Assembly (NCBI GenBank): GCA_964537875.1 | Contig: CAZIDN010000010.1 | Span: 1-64,000 of the forward strand | Length of the DNA: 64,000 nt | Direction: 5' to 3' | Source: JAPKZH01 sp964537875 | GTDB taxonomy: Bacteria; Acidobacteriota; Aminicenantia; Aminicenantales; UBA4085 | Part shown: one piece after another, positions 56,792 through 64,000 of the stretch | Layout of the letters: each line of letters opens with the position of its first letter | Position numbering within the stretch: position 1 is the first letter of the stretch | Notes under the pieces: generated by a model | Told to the model about the DNA's origin: nothing | Databases searched by the model: none | The model's input: the letters and a program-made list of their open reading frames with translations, nothing else | Program-made: the position numbers and the translations under genes

Positions 56792-58951
56792 ATGAAAAAA
56801 TATTTTGGGGCTATCCTCTTCTGTCTCCTCTTTGCTTCTTTTGCCTGTAAAACACCTCAAAAGGAAGCCAAGCCGGATTGGCTACTCAAACCGGAAGCGT
56901 TTAGGGCGGAAATCGAGTTGGCCGCCAACCGGGAAAGTCTTACTCTCGGCAACGGGCTTGTCCGCCGCACCCTTCGCCTTGTCCCAGACTGCGCCACCGT
57001 TGATTATCAAAACCTGATGACCGGAGAGGCTATCATCCGCGCCGTGCGACCTGAAGCCGTTCTCGTCATCGATGGGAATAAGGTCAATGTGGGCGGCTTG
57101 GAAGGCCAGCCCGATCAGGCCTACCTTCTGCCCCAGTGGCTCGATGCTCTCACGGCCAATCCGGATGCCTTTCATTATTCGGGATACGAAAAAGGCGAAA
57201 CGCAGCCGCGATTCCCTTATCCGCGCAAACGATGGGCCGAGGACCGGCCTTGGCCGCCGCCGGGCAAATCTCTGACTCTGCATTTCCAACATGCCTCGCC
57301 GGACCTCCGGGGCATCACCGTCGATGTTCACTATGAGATCTACGACGGCCTTCCCTTGATCGCCAAGTGGCTGTCCGTTTCCAACGCCTGCCCAAAGCCC
57401 GTCGTCTTGAATTCCTTCATCAGCGAGAACCTGGCTGTGGTCGAACCGGAAGTATCCGTAGGAACCGTGGAGCAGTGGGATCGACCCAATATGCTGATCG
57501 AAAGCGACTATGCCTTTAACGGAATGACGCCGAAATCCGCCAACCGGACGGTTTACTGGGTCGAAGATCCGTCTTTCACTTCTCAGGTGAACTATGAGCT
57601 GAAGACGCCCTGCGTCCTCGAAAGCCGCCTGCCACTCGGCCCCGAAGAGACGATCGAGCCCGGCCGTACTCTTGAGACGTTTCGCACGTTCGAGCTGATC
57701 TATGACTCGACGGACCGCGAGCGAAAAGGCCTGGCCCTGCGCAAGATGTACCGGACGATCGCGCCCTGGGTGACGGAAAACCCGATCTTTCTTCACCTAA
57801 AATCCACAGACCCGGAGATTATCAAACAGGCCGTGGACCAGTGCGCCGCAGTGGGTTTTGAAATGATCATCCTCAGCTTCGGCAGCGGCCTCAATATGGA
57901 GAGCACGGAAGAGCCCTACATCCAAAAGATGAAAGAGCTGGCCGATTACGCCCATTCCAAAGGCATCGAGCTCGGCGGCTATTCGCTCTTGGCCAGCCGC
58001 CGCATCAGCGAAAAGGACGATGTCATCAACCCGAAAACCGGAAAAACAGGCGGCGCTATCTTCGGCAACTCTCCCTGCCTGGGAAGCTCCTGGGGCAAAG
58101 ACTATTTTGCCCGGATTACGAACTTCCTCAAAAAAACAGGGTTCGACATTCTCGAGCACGACGGGTCTTATCCGGGCGATGTCTGCGCTTCAACCGAGCA
58201 TCCGGGGCATGCGGGTTTGAACGATTCGCAGTGGAAGCAGTGGAAAATCATCGCCGATTTTTATCAATGGTGCCGGGAGCGCAAAATCTATTTGAACGTT
58301 CCGGACTGGTATTTTTTAGCCGGATCGAACAAAACCGGTATCGGCTACCGCGAAGTAAATTGGTCTCTTCCCCGCGACCGGCAGATCATGCTGGGCCGGC
58401 AGAACCTGTACGACGGGACCTGGGAAAAGACGCCATCGATGGGCTGGACATTTGTTCCGCTGGTCGAATACCAGGGAGGGGGCGCTGCCGCCACGCTCGA
58501 GCCCCTGTCCGAACATCTGGATTCCTACCAAGCGCATCTTGTCCAGAATTTCGGCTACGGCGTCCAAGCCTGCTACCGGGGAACGCGCCTCTATGATACC
58601 GACCAGACGAAAGTGCTCGTTAAAAAATGGGTGGATTGGTACAAAAAATATCGCGCCATATTGAACTCGGATGTCGTCCATTTACGTCGTCCGGACGGCC
58701 GCGACCTGGATGCCGTTCTGCACGTCAACGCGGGGCTCGAAGAAAAAGGGTTTGCGCTCGTTTTCAACCCGACCGGGCGCTCGATCGAAAAAACGTTGAC
58801 ACTGCCTTTGTACTATTCAGGCCTTAACGACAAGGCGAGGATCCGCGAACAAGAGGGAAAAGGGGAAATTTATCGGCTCAACAGAAAGTGCGAAGTTCAA
58901 TTGCCAGTCAAGGTCGGGCCGAACGGCTTCACCTGGTTCGTCATCAAATAG
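56792..58951 (+). CDS. GH36-like (melibiase-fold) glycoside hydrolase lipoprotein
   Basis: The 719-residue protein has a signal with FASFAC (Cys19), a probable lipoprotein. The N-terminal half is a beta-sandwich (LANGLVRRTL-like strand LGNGLVRRTLRLVPD). A TIM-barrel-like part follows, with ILEHDGSYPGDVC near 452-464 in the place of the catalytic Asp strand of melibiases, and a C-terminal beta domain. It likely acts on galactosides or another alpha-linked sugar at the cell surface. The exact GH family is uncertain. Its context with the cytoplasmic GH36 and the GH43 supports glycan breakdown. Confidence 0.65.
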   Translation: MKKYFGAILFCLLFASFACKTPQKEAKPDWLLKPEAFRAEIELAANRESLTLGNGLVRRTLRLVPDCATVDYQNLMTGEAIIRAVRPEAVLVIDGNKVNVGGLEGQPDQAYLLPQWLDALTANPDAFHYSGYEKGETQPRFPYPRKRWAEDRPWPPPGKSLTLHFQHASPDLRGITVDVHYEIYDGLPLIAKWLSVSNACPKPVVLNSFISENLAVVEPEVSVGTVEQWDRPNMLIESDYAFNGMTPKSANRTVYWVEDPSFTSQVNYELKTPCVLESRLPLGPEETIEPGRTLETFRTFELIYDSTDRERKGLALRKMYRTIAPWVTENPIFLHLKSTDPEIIKQAVDQCAAVGFEMIILSFGSGLNMESTEEPYIQKMKELADYAHSKGIELGGYSLLASRRISEKDDVINPKTGKTGGAIFGNSPCLGSSWGKDYFARITNFLKKTGFDILEHDGSYPGDVCASTEHPGHAGLNDSQWKQWKIIADFYQWCRERKIYLNVPDWYFLAGSNKTGIGYREVNWSLPRDRQIMLGRQNLYDGTWEKTPSMGWTFVPLVEYQGGGAAATLEPLSEHLDSYQAHLVQNFGYGVQACYRGTRLYDTDQTKVLVKKWVDWYKKYRAILNSDVVHLRRPDGRDLDAVLHVNAGLEEKGFALVFNPTGRSIEKTLTLPLYYSGLNDKARIREQEGKGEIYRLNRKCEVQLPVKVGPNGFTWFVIK

Positions 58952-58967
58952 CCCGAAAGGACAATCC

Positions 58968-59246
58968 ATGACTCATATTCCTCGAAAATCGTCATTAAGA
59001 GAGCTCCAGACCATCCCGGGCGTCGGCCAGAAAACCGCTGAAAAATTTTGGCAGATGAACATCCGCTCCGTCCGGGATCTCAAGGGCAAAAACCCGGAAA
59101 GGCTCTTCAAGAAGCTCAGCGAAAAAAAACAAGCGCCCGTGGACAGATGCATGCTCTATGTCCTCCGCTGCGCCGTGTATTACGCCTCTGCAGAAAGGCA
59201 TAAGCCTGCGCTATTAAAGTGGTGGAACTGGAAAGATAAAAAATAA
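58968..59246 (+). CDS. Helix-hairpin-helix protein of the Cdd1/pathogenicity-locus family
   Basis: The 92-residue protein contains one helix-hairpin-helix segment (LQTIPGVGQKTAEKFWQMNI). The family tail follows, DRCMLYVLRCAVYYAS and KWWNWKD. The family is small, widespread and of unknown role; HhH folds usually bind DNA non-specifically. It lies 17 bp after the GH36-like gene, so it is probably on the same transcript. Confidence 0.8.
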   Translation: MTHIPRKSSLRELQTIPGVGQKTAEKFWQMNIRSVRDLKGKNPERLFKKLSEKKQAPVDRCMLYVLRCAVYYASAERHKPALLKWWNWKDKK

Positions 59247-59263
59247 TCCGGCCGGTCGCAGAC

Positions 59264-60961
59264 CTATCGTTTTTGGGGAGGGGCTGGCGGCCTTTGCCAA
59301 ACGATCTTCATGTTGTGTTTGCCCCGGCTCGTGATATCCGGATTGACATCGAGCTTGAGCAGGCCGGGCTTGTTGCCGATGTCTATGGCGACAAGATAGA
59401 CAAGCTTCGTCACTTTCTCCATTTTTCTGTAATCGGCTCTTTCCTCGACATCCGTTTCCTGGTGATAATCCTCGGTCGTGCCGCAGAAGAACCAGACGCC
59501 CGGAATGCCGTAGCGGATATACGGATACTGGTCGCTGCGGAAGAAGAAGCGGTCGGGATGCCCGGGGTCTTCAAACTTATAATCCAGCTTGAGATGAATC
59601 GAGCGGTCGTTCATGGCATGGATGCTTTTATCCAGCTCCGTGCTCACCTTGTTCGAGCCGATGAGATAAATGCCGCTAGGATCGTTCCGGGCAATCATGT
59701 CTAAGTTCAGGTTGGCGCTTATTTTTTCCACCGGCACGGGAGAATGCTGGACGAAATAGTAAGCGCCGACGAGCCCTTTCTCTTCGGCCGTATGCCAAAC
59801 AAAGATGACCGAACGCTTCGGCCTTTCCACAACGAGCGCCCGAGCCAGCTCGAGCATGGCCGCGGCTCCCGAGCCGTTGTCGTCGGCGCCGGGAAAGATC
59901 CGGGCCTCACGCACGCCGAGATGATCATGATGGGAGCCGATGACTATGTATTCCTCCTTGAGCTTTGGATCGCTCCCAGGCAGATAGGCCACGACATTGG
60001 GCGTCGCGTCCTTGCGCTGTTGAAAGAACACGGCGACTTCAAGCGTTTTTCCCTCAAGACTCTTGGTGGGAAGCTGTTGCCCCTGAGCGATCGTTTCAAA
60101 CATCTTGTCGATCTCGGCCCTGGAAACTCCTAGAACAACAGCGCCCGTTTCGTGGCGGACATCGACCGTATAAAACGGCGATGCGGGAGCCGCTGCCTGG
60201 GATGGAGCCGCGGGCTGCGACGCCGGGGTCGTCTGGGCTGTCGCAACGGGCCGCGGATTTGTAGTCTCGACGTCCAGAAATCTTAAGCGCTCGGACACGT
60301 CAAACGTCAACCCTTTCTGGGCAAGGTTGTTTTCGCGCTCGCGGCCGATGATAGTCACAAGACCCAGGGCTCCTTTTTCCCGCAGAATCCGGCTCCATCC
60401 TGCAGGAAGAATGCCGCTCATCGCTGATCTCTGTCCGGATGCCTCGACCGGACGAGGGATATCCAGATAAACGCAGATCTTTCCCCTGAGGTCAACATCG
60501 GCAAACACCTCTGGGTTTGGATTAGCCCCATACACGGCGGACCCGAGAAAAACGAGACCTCCGGCCGCCGTCCACTCCCCAGCGGTGCGGATATTGGTCG
60601 TGAACGCCTGGGGAAAATAATACCTCTGCTCGCCGGCTTCGCCCATAATACGCAGATAGGATTTGGCCGCGGAAATTGTTGTGACTTCGACCGGCACATC
60701 CTGATAATACGAGCCGTTGGGCATGAGCGGCTTCAAGCCAATCCTCTCGGCCGCGAGGGCGATATAACGGGAGGCGATATTGAGCTCTGTCGACGGCGCA
60801 TTGCGGCCGCGGAATTCCTTGGAACTGAGGAATTTAAGGTACGGCTTCATGTCCTCGGCGCTGATGGCTTTCAGCCCTTTAGTCTGGGCCGCAAGCGGAA
60901 TCGAAGATCCGAGAAAAAAGAGTATGGCCAGAAAAAAATGGAAAGTTTTACGCGTTCTCAA
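59264..60961 (-). CDS. Exported M28 family metallopeptidase
   Basis: The 565-residue protein starts at TTG 60961 behind AAGGAGGG and has a signal peptide. It contains a PA-type insert (about 90-200). A Pro/Ala/Gln-rich linker near 240-260 follows. The M28 zinc site is IGSHHDHLG, PGADDNGSG, HTAEEKGLVG, LNLDM and the final His in TEDYHQETD. It is an aminopeptidase-like enzyme releasing residues from peptides in the periplasm or outside. It is convergent with the HhH gene and divergent from the propeller gene. Confidence 0.9.
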   Translation of the reverse strand: MRTRKTFHFFLAILFFLGSSIPLAAQTKGLKAISAEDMKPYLKFLSSKEFRGRNAPSTELNIASRYIALAAERIGLKPLMPNGSYYQDVPVEVTTISAAKSYLRIMGEAGEQRYYFPQAFTTNIRTAGEWTAAGGLVFLGSAVYGANPNPEVFADVDLRGKICVYLDIPRPVEASGQRSAMSGILPAGWSRILREKGALGLVTIIGRERENNLAQKGLTFDVSERLRFLDVETTNPRPVATAQTTPASQPAAPSQAAAPASPFYTVDVRHETGAVVLGVSRAEIDKMFETIAQGQQLPTKSLEGKTLEVAVFFQQRKDATPNVVAYLPGSDPKLKEEYIVIGSHHDHLGVREARIFPGADDNGSGAAAMLELARALVVERPKRSVIFVWHTAEEKGLVGAYYFVQHSPVPVEKISANLNLDMIARNDPSGIYLIGSNKVSTELDKSIHAMNDRSIHLKLDYKFEDPGHPDRFFFRSDQYPYIRYGIPGVWFFCGTTEDYHQETDVEERADYRKMEKVTKLVYLVAIDIGNKPGLLKLDVNPDITSRGKHNMKIVWQRPPAPPQKR

Positions 60962-61000
60962 TGCTTCCCTCCTTGACCATGAATTGCTTTCGTATTAAGT

Positions 61001-61029
61001 CTAATATAACAGGAATCCAGCAATGTCAA
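61001..61029 (-). promoter_or_regulatory. Promoter of the M28 peptidase gene
   Basis: On the minus strand a perfect TTGACA (61024-61029) precedes TATTAG (61001-61006) by 17 nt. TATATT at 61003-61008 with 15-nt spacing is the alternative -10. Confidence 0.5.
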
Positions 61030-61085
61030 ACGAATCAAGTTGCATCTATCGAAGGAAAGCCTTGATGCCAATACCGGCCAAAATA

Positions 61086-61094
61086 TGTTAAAAT
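61086..61094 (+). promoter_or_regulatory. Extended -10 element of the propeller gene
   Basis: TGTTAAAAT forms an extended -10 (TG-n-TAAAAT) within a direct repeat AAATATGTT-A-AAATATGTT. No good -35 is at the right distance. Confidence 0.35.
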
Positions 61095-61135
61095 ATGTTG
61101 GGATATAAGAGATCCGTTGAAAGGGGGCTTGAGTC

Positions 61136-62260
61136 ATGAAAAGGAAGATTTTCTTTTCTCTGGCTTCAATCTTGACAGCGACGTTATTGATTTTGCCGCC
61201 CCTGAGTGCACAAAAGATTGAAGTAAAAACCGTTGACGGGGTTCAGATCATTTCCAACCCCAAAAAACCAGCCCCTGCCAAAGGCGTTCCAACAAAGCTT
61301 ACGCTCATTGAAGACCTAGCTCTCGGGGAAAGCGGAGAAACGGCAGAAATGTTCTCTGAAATAACGGCTTTTATCGTGGATAGGAATGAAAATATCTATA
61401 TTGTCGACAGAAAAGAAAATCAGATCAGAGTCTTTGACCGGGCCGGAAAGCTCATCCGGTCATTCGGCAAACAGGGTCAGGGCCCCGGAGAATTCAACCA
61501 GCCCGTAGGGATTCATCTGACTCCAAGCAACGAGCTTTTAATCGAGGATGGCCTCAATCGGCGATTGGCCATATTCACTCCGGAAGGTAAATTCCTTAAA
61601 AATATCTCCCTAGGCAAAACGCTCGGCTTGCTCAATATCTATATCGATTCGAAAGGAAATATCATCGGACGAGAATTGTCCACGGCCGATCAAAAGTTCA
61701 TGTGGCAGGTTAAAAAATACGATCGCGATTTAAATCCCTTATTTATCGTTGACGCCGTCGAGTTTCAAAATCCTCTTGCCGGAAAAATCAATCCTTTTCT
61801 CCATATGTTCATGTATGCGCTGGGAGGAAAAGACACGATCATTTACGGAAACCCAAAACGATATGAAATCAAAATATTTTCGCCCGCCGGGAAACTCATG
61901 AAAAAAATCTTGAAGGACTACGATCCCGTAGAAATCTCGGAGGAAGACAAAAAAGAGGGCCTCGCTAAAATCCCTGATTCCGGAATCGGCCTCAAAGAGA
62001 GACTTGAAATTCCAAAATATTATCCTGCGTATGTCAACTTTATCCTTGATGAAGAAGGGCGGATGTTCGTCAGGACTTATAAAAAAGGAAAAACTAAAAA
62101 GGAACATTTCTTCGATGTCTTTGACGCGGACGGCCGCTATATCGCAGAAATTCTTTTTAAAATCGATCCTGTATTATGGAAAAATAAAAAACTCTACGGC
62201 CAGGATGAGACAGAAGCTGGCTATAATGTTCTCAAGCGTTTCCGAGTCACCTGGGAATGA
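61136..62260 (+). CDS. 6-bladed beta-propeller (NHL-like) exported protein
   Basis: The 374-residue protein has a signal peptide ending near PLSAQ. NHL-like repeats follow, for example FIVDRNENIYIVDRKENQIR then VFDRAGKLIRSFGKQGQGPGEF. The family is abundant in Aminicenantes- and Bacteroidota-like genomes and is thought to bind ligands outside the cytoplasm. No catalytic site is seen. It is AT-richer than its neighbours by eye. GGGGGC lies before the ATG. Confidence 0.8.
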   Translation: MKRKIFFSLASILTATLLILPPLSAQKIEVKTVDGVQIISNPKKPAPAKGVPTKLTLIEDLALGESGETAEMFSEITAFIVDRNENIYIVDRKENQIRVFDRAGKLIRSFGKQGQGPGEFNQPVGIHLTPSNELLIEDGLNRRLAIFTPEGKFLKNISLGKTLGLLNIYIDSKGNIIGRELSTADQKFMWQVKKYDRDLNPLFIVDAVEFQNPLAGKINPFLHMFMYALGGKDTIIYGNPKRYEIKIFSPAGKLMKKILKDYDPVEISEEDKKEGLAKIPDSGIGLKERLEIPKYYPAYVNFILDEEGRMFVRTYKKGKTKKEHFFDVFDADGRYIAEILFKIDPVLWKNKKLYGQDETEAGYNVLKRFRVTWE

Positions 62261-62278
62261 AAAACGTACCCGGAGGAC

Positions 62279-62345
62279 GGGGTCAAACCTACTCGTTACG
62301 CAATATTCTCTCGGGGGCGGATGCGTAATGAGTAGGTTTGACCCC
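62279..62345. repeat. Perfect 24-bp hairpin, GGGGTC palindromic (REP-like) element
   Basis: The arms at 62279-62302 and 62322-62345 pair over all 24 positions with one G-U, around a 19-nt loop. They begin and end with GGGGTC / GACCCC. The hairpin sits between two convergent genes, 18 bases after one stop and 7 before the other. It may act as a bidirectional transcription stop. It resembles REP elements associated with Y1 transposases. Confidence 0.75.
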
Positions 62346-62352
62346 GAAGCGC

Positions 62353-64000
62353 TTATTCCAGTCTCTTGATAATATGCCAGCCGTATTTGGAGGTCCTCGG
62401 ATCATAGACGGCCAAGCCGATGCCGTTGACGGAAAGGCCGAAGCTCACGTCGCCGAAGCTCTTGACCATCCCGGACCGTGAATACTCCTTTTTTGCCTTG
62501 TCCGGCTCCACTCCGAAGTTCGTCATCTTGTAGATTCCGGGATATTCATCATCCGTATATTGTTTGACCATGCCGTCAAAATTTTCGCCCTTCTTGATTC
62601 GATCCAGGATCTGCTCGGCCAGAGCTTGGGCCTCGTCCGGCGTCCGCTTGACCTTCTCTTCCGGAATCGATCCTTTGAAGGCAATCAGGATATGCTGGAC
62701 GGCGATACGGTCCGGCTCTCCGGCGAGCTTTCGAGGCTTTGCGGCTGTGATCAGGTTCTCGACTTCGTCGATCTCTTTGGGAACATTTTTGGTTAAAATC
62801 TCGCAGCCGTCCTTCGTGATAAGCACAGTATCCTCAACTCGAATGCCGATATTCTTTTCCGGATAGTAGAGCGCGGGCTCGATGGCAAACACCATGCCTT
62901 CCTGAAGCGCCTGGACGCGCGTCCCGACATCATGGACGCACATACCGACAAAATGGCCGAATCCTCCCCTGAGGCCGCGGCTATCGAGTCCCTTTTTCTT
63001 CAGAACATCCTCCACGTGTTTCTGGACATCTGCCGGCGTGGCGCCCGGCTTGTAGGCTTCGATGCAGGCCTTCTCCACTTCGAGCACGACCTGATACACC
63101 TCACTCTGTTCCTGGGTGAAGTTGCCTGAGACAGGCCATGTTCTTGTAATATCCGTGCAGAGCTGATCGAGGTCGGCGCCGAAATCCATCAATACGAGGT
63201 CTCCGGCCGCGGTCTTTCGAGCGTTCTTTTCGTAATGCCAGACGCAGGTATTCGGGCCGGAGCCGACGATCGGCGGATAAGCGGGGCCCTTCGCTCCTCC
63301 TCTCAGCACCACCTGCATGGCAGCCGCCTCGATCTCATATTCGAAGACGCCGGGTCGCGAAGCCAACATGGCCTGCTTGACAGCCTCTGCTGAAATCTTG
63401 CCGTTCCGCCGCATCACACTGATCTCCTCGGCGCTCTTGATCATGCGTAGGGCGTCAATGTGCGGCGTAATATCCTTGATTTCAAAGGAGGGATATCGTT
63501 CTTTGAGCTTCTGGATGCGATTATTGTCGAGCGAGATCTGGTCGTTGTAATGGATGCGGTTTTTCCGCCCGATAAAGAGAGCGACTTCGCTGCGGGAGGT
63601 TTCCACGGTGTCCCCAGGCTGGAGCCGCAGGTAAGCCGGGGAAAAGCTTCGCATATTCCGAGAGATAAATTCATCGAAATACGTGACATCATAAAGATTG
63701 GCCAGCCCGGTCTTTTCCTTGGCTTTCTCGTCATTGAGGAGGTTCGGCCCGCCCACCATTTCTTCTCGGGCAGTCTGGCGGGGAAGAAAAAGATGGGTTT
63801 CTCCTGTTTTAGCGTTCATAACGAGAATAGCGCCCATGTCTTCGATGCCGGTGAAATAGAAAAAGTCATTGTCCTGCCGGAAATGCGCCCCCGGTTGAAA
63901 CATGGTCTCGCCGAAAAGGACGATCATTCCTTCCTTGGCGCGGTCGGCCAAGGCTTTGCGCCGGCGCATGAATTCGTCTTTGGTATAGCCGGTCCGCTGG
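62353..64000 (-). CDS. M24 Xaa-Pro aminopeptidase fused to a C-terminal parvulin PPIase (5' end outside window)
   Basis: The frame stays open to the right edge; residues before the first ATG (63969) read GYTKDEF, like true aminopeptidase P N-termini, so the gene starts beyond 64000. The visible part has the aminopeptidase P N-domain (PGAHFRQDNDFFYFTG). The M24 metal site follows: MDFGADLDQLCTDITRTWP, GFGHFVGMCVHDVG, AIEPALYY and RVEDTVLI. From 62706 down to 62356 a parvulin-type domain follows: VQHILIAFKG, EILDR-like helix, FDGMVKQYTDD, SGMVKSFGDVSFGL and YGWHIIKRLE. Both domains act at Xaa-Pro bonds, so the isomerase may present trans-proline peptides to the peptidase. Confidence 0.85.
   Translation of the reverse strand, partial: QRTGYTKDEFMRRRKALADRAKEGMIVLFGETMFQPGAHFRQDNDFFYFTGIEDMGAILVMNAKTGETHLFLPRQTAREEMVGGPNLLNDEKAKEKTGLANLYDVTYFDEFISRNMRSFSPAYLRLQPGDTVETSRSEVALFIGRKNRIHYNDQISLDNNRIQKLKERYPSFEIKDITPHIDALRMIKSAEEISVMRRNGKISAEAVKQAMLASRPGVFEYEIEAAAMQVVLRGGAKGPAYPPIVGSGPNTCVWHYEKNARKTAAGDLVLMDFGADLDQLCTDITRTWPVSGNFTQEQSEVYQVVLEVEKACIEAYKPGATPADVQKHVEDVLKKKGLDSRGLRGGFGHFVGMCVHDVGTRVQALQEGMVFAIEPALYYPEKNIGIRVEDTVLITKDGCEILTKNVPKEIDEVENLITAAKPRKLAGEPDRIAVQHILIAFKGSIPEEKVKRTPDEAQALAEQILDRIKKGENFDGMVKQYTDDEYPGIYKMTNFGVEPDKAKKEYSRSGMVKSFGDVSFGLSVNGIGLAVYDPRTSKYGWHIIKRLE

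Overview
The window reads as a chromosomal segment of a Gram-negative bacterium. The evidence is a BamA/TamA-type barrel, TamB, a SurA-type chaperone, a TonB-receptor-like barrel and many signal peptides and lipoproteins. The mix of families (DUF362 plus a DUF6599-like partner, SBBP and 6-bladed propellers, carboxypeptidase-regulatory TonB receptors, DUF5916 relic, large zinc metalloproteases, M28 and M24 peptidases) looks most like Candidatus Aminicenantes or another Acidobacteriota-related lineage. That placement is inference; there is no rRNA or tRNA gene here. Start codons include many TTG and GTG, usually with a strong AAGGAGG-like ribosome binding site. Promoters resemble sigma-70 (TTGACA, about 17 nt, TATAAT).

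Layout. 1-161 holds part of a structured repeat. 162-710 is pgsA. From 17176 down to 699 almost every gene runs on the minus strand: hslV-hslU, an FN3 lipoprotein, an FAH-family hydrolase, a small transaldolase, a biotin-dependent acyl-CoA carboxylase in three subunits, TamB and its Omp85 partner, a SurA-N chaperone and fabD. Protein quality control, central carbon metabolism, envelope assembly and lipid synthesis are thus neighbours. 17374-22865 carries an AT-richer GT-C glycosyltransferase, a DUF362/DUF6599-like pair, a PqqB-like hydrolase, a sulfatase relic and a GyrI-like protein. 23052-28948 is a translationally coupled pair: a secreted seven-repeat SBBP propeller and a TonB-receptor-like barrel. 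32122-28932 (minus) is a Ser/Thr kinase, an E2-like acyltransferase lacking its catalytic His, and a PlsC-like acyltransferase. A zinc metalloprotease and an amidohydrolase are transcribed divergently around 34.9 kb.

37055-47013 is a surface-glycan locus: two GT2s, a GT4, a flippase, a large GT-C protein, a methyltransferase, a radical SAM/SPASM protein and a sulfotransferase, in two converging operons. 47145-62260 is a carbohydrate and peptide utilisation region (GH43, polysaccharide deacetylase, GH36, GH36-like lipoprotein, M28 peptidase, propeller) with serC, a secreted SagB-type nitroreductase and a GNAT-YoaP protein. It also holds clear gene relics (DUF5916 pseudogene, LuxR and DUF3471 fragments). 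The window ends inside a proline-specific M24 aminopeptidase that carries a C-terminal parvulin prolyl isomerase domain, the most striking single protein here.

Six palindromic or hairpin elements lie between genes (1-70, 8581-8710, 18856-18899, 36837-36962, 56559-56716, 62279-62345). Two of them share a 47-nt core with a compensatory base-pair change.
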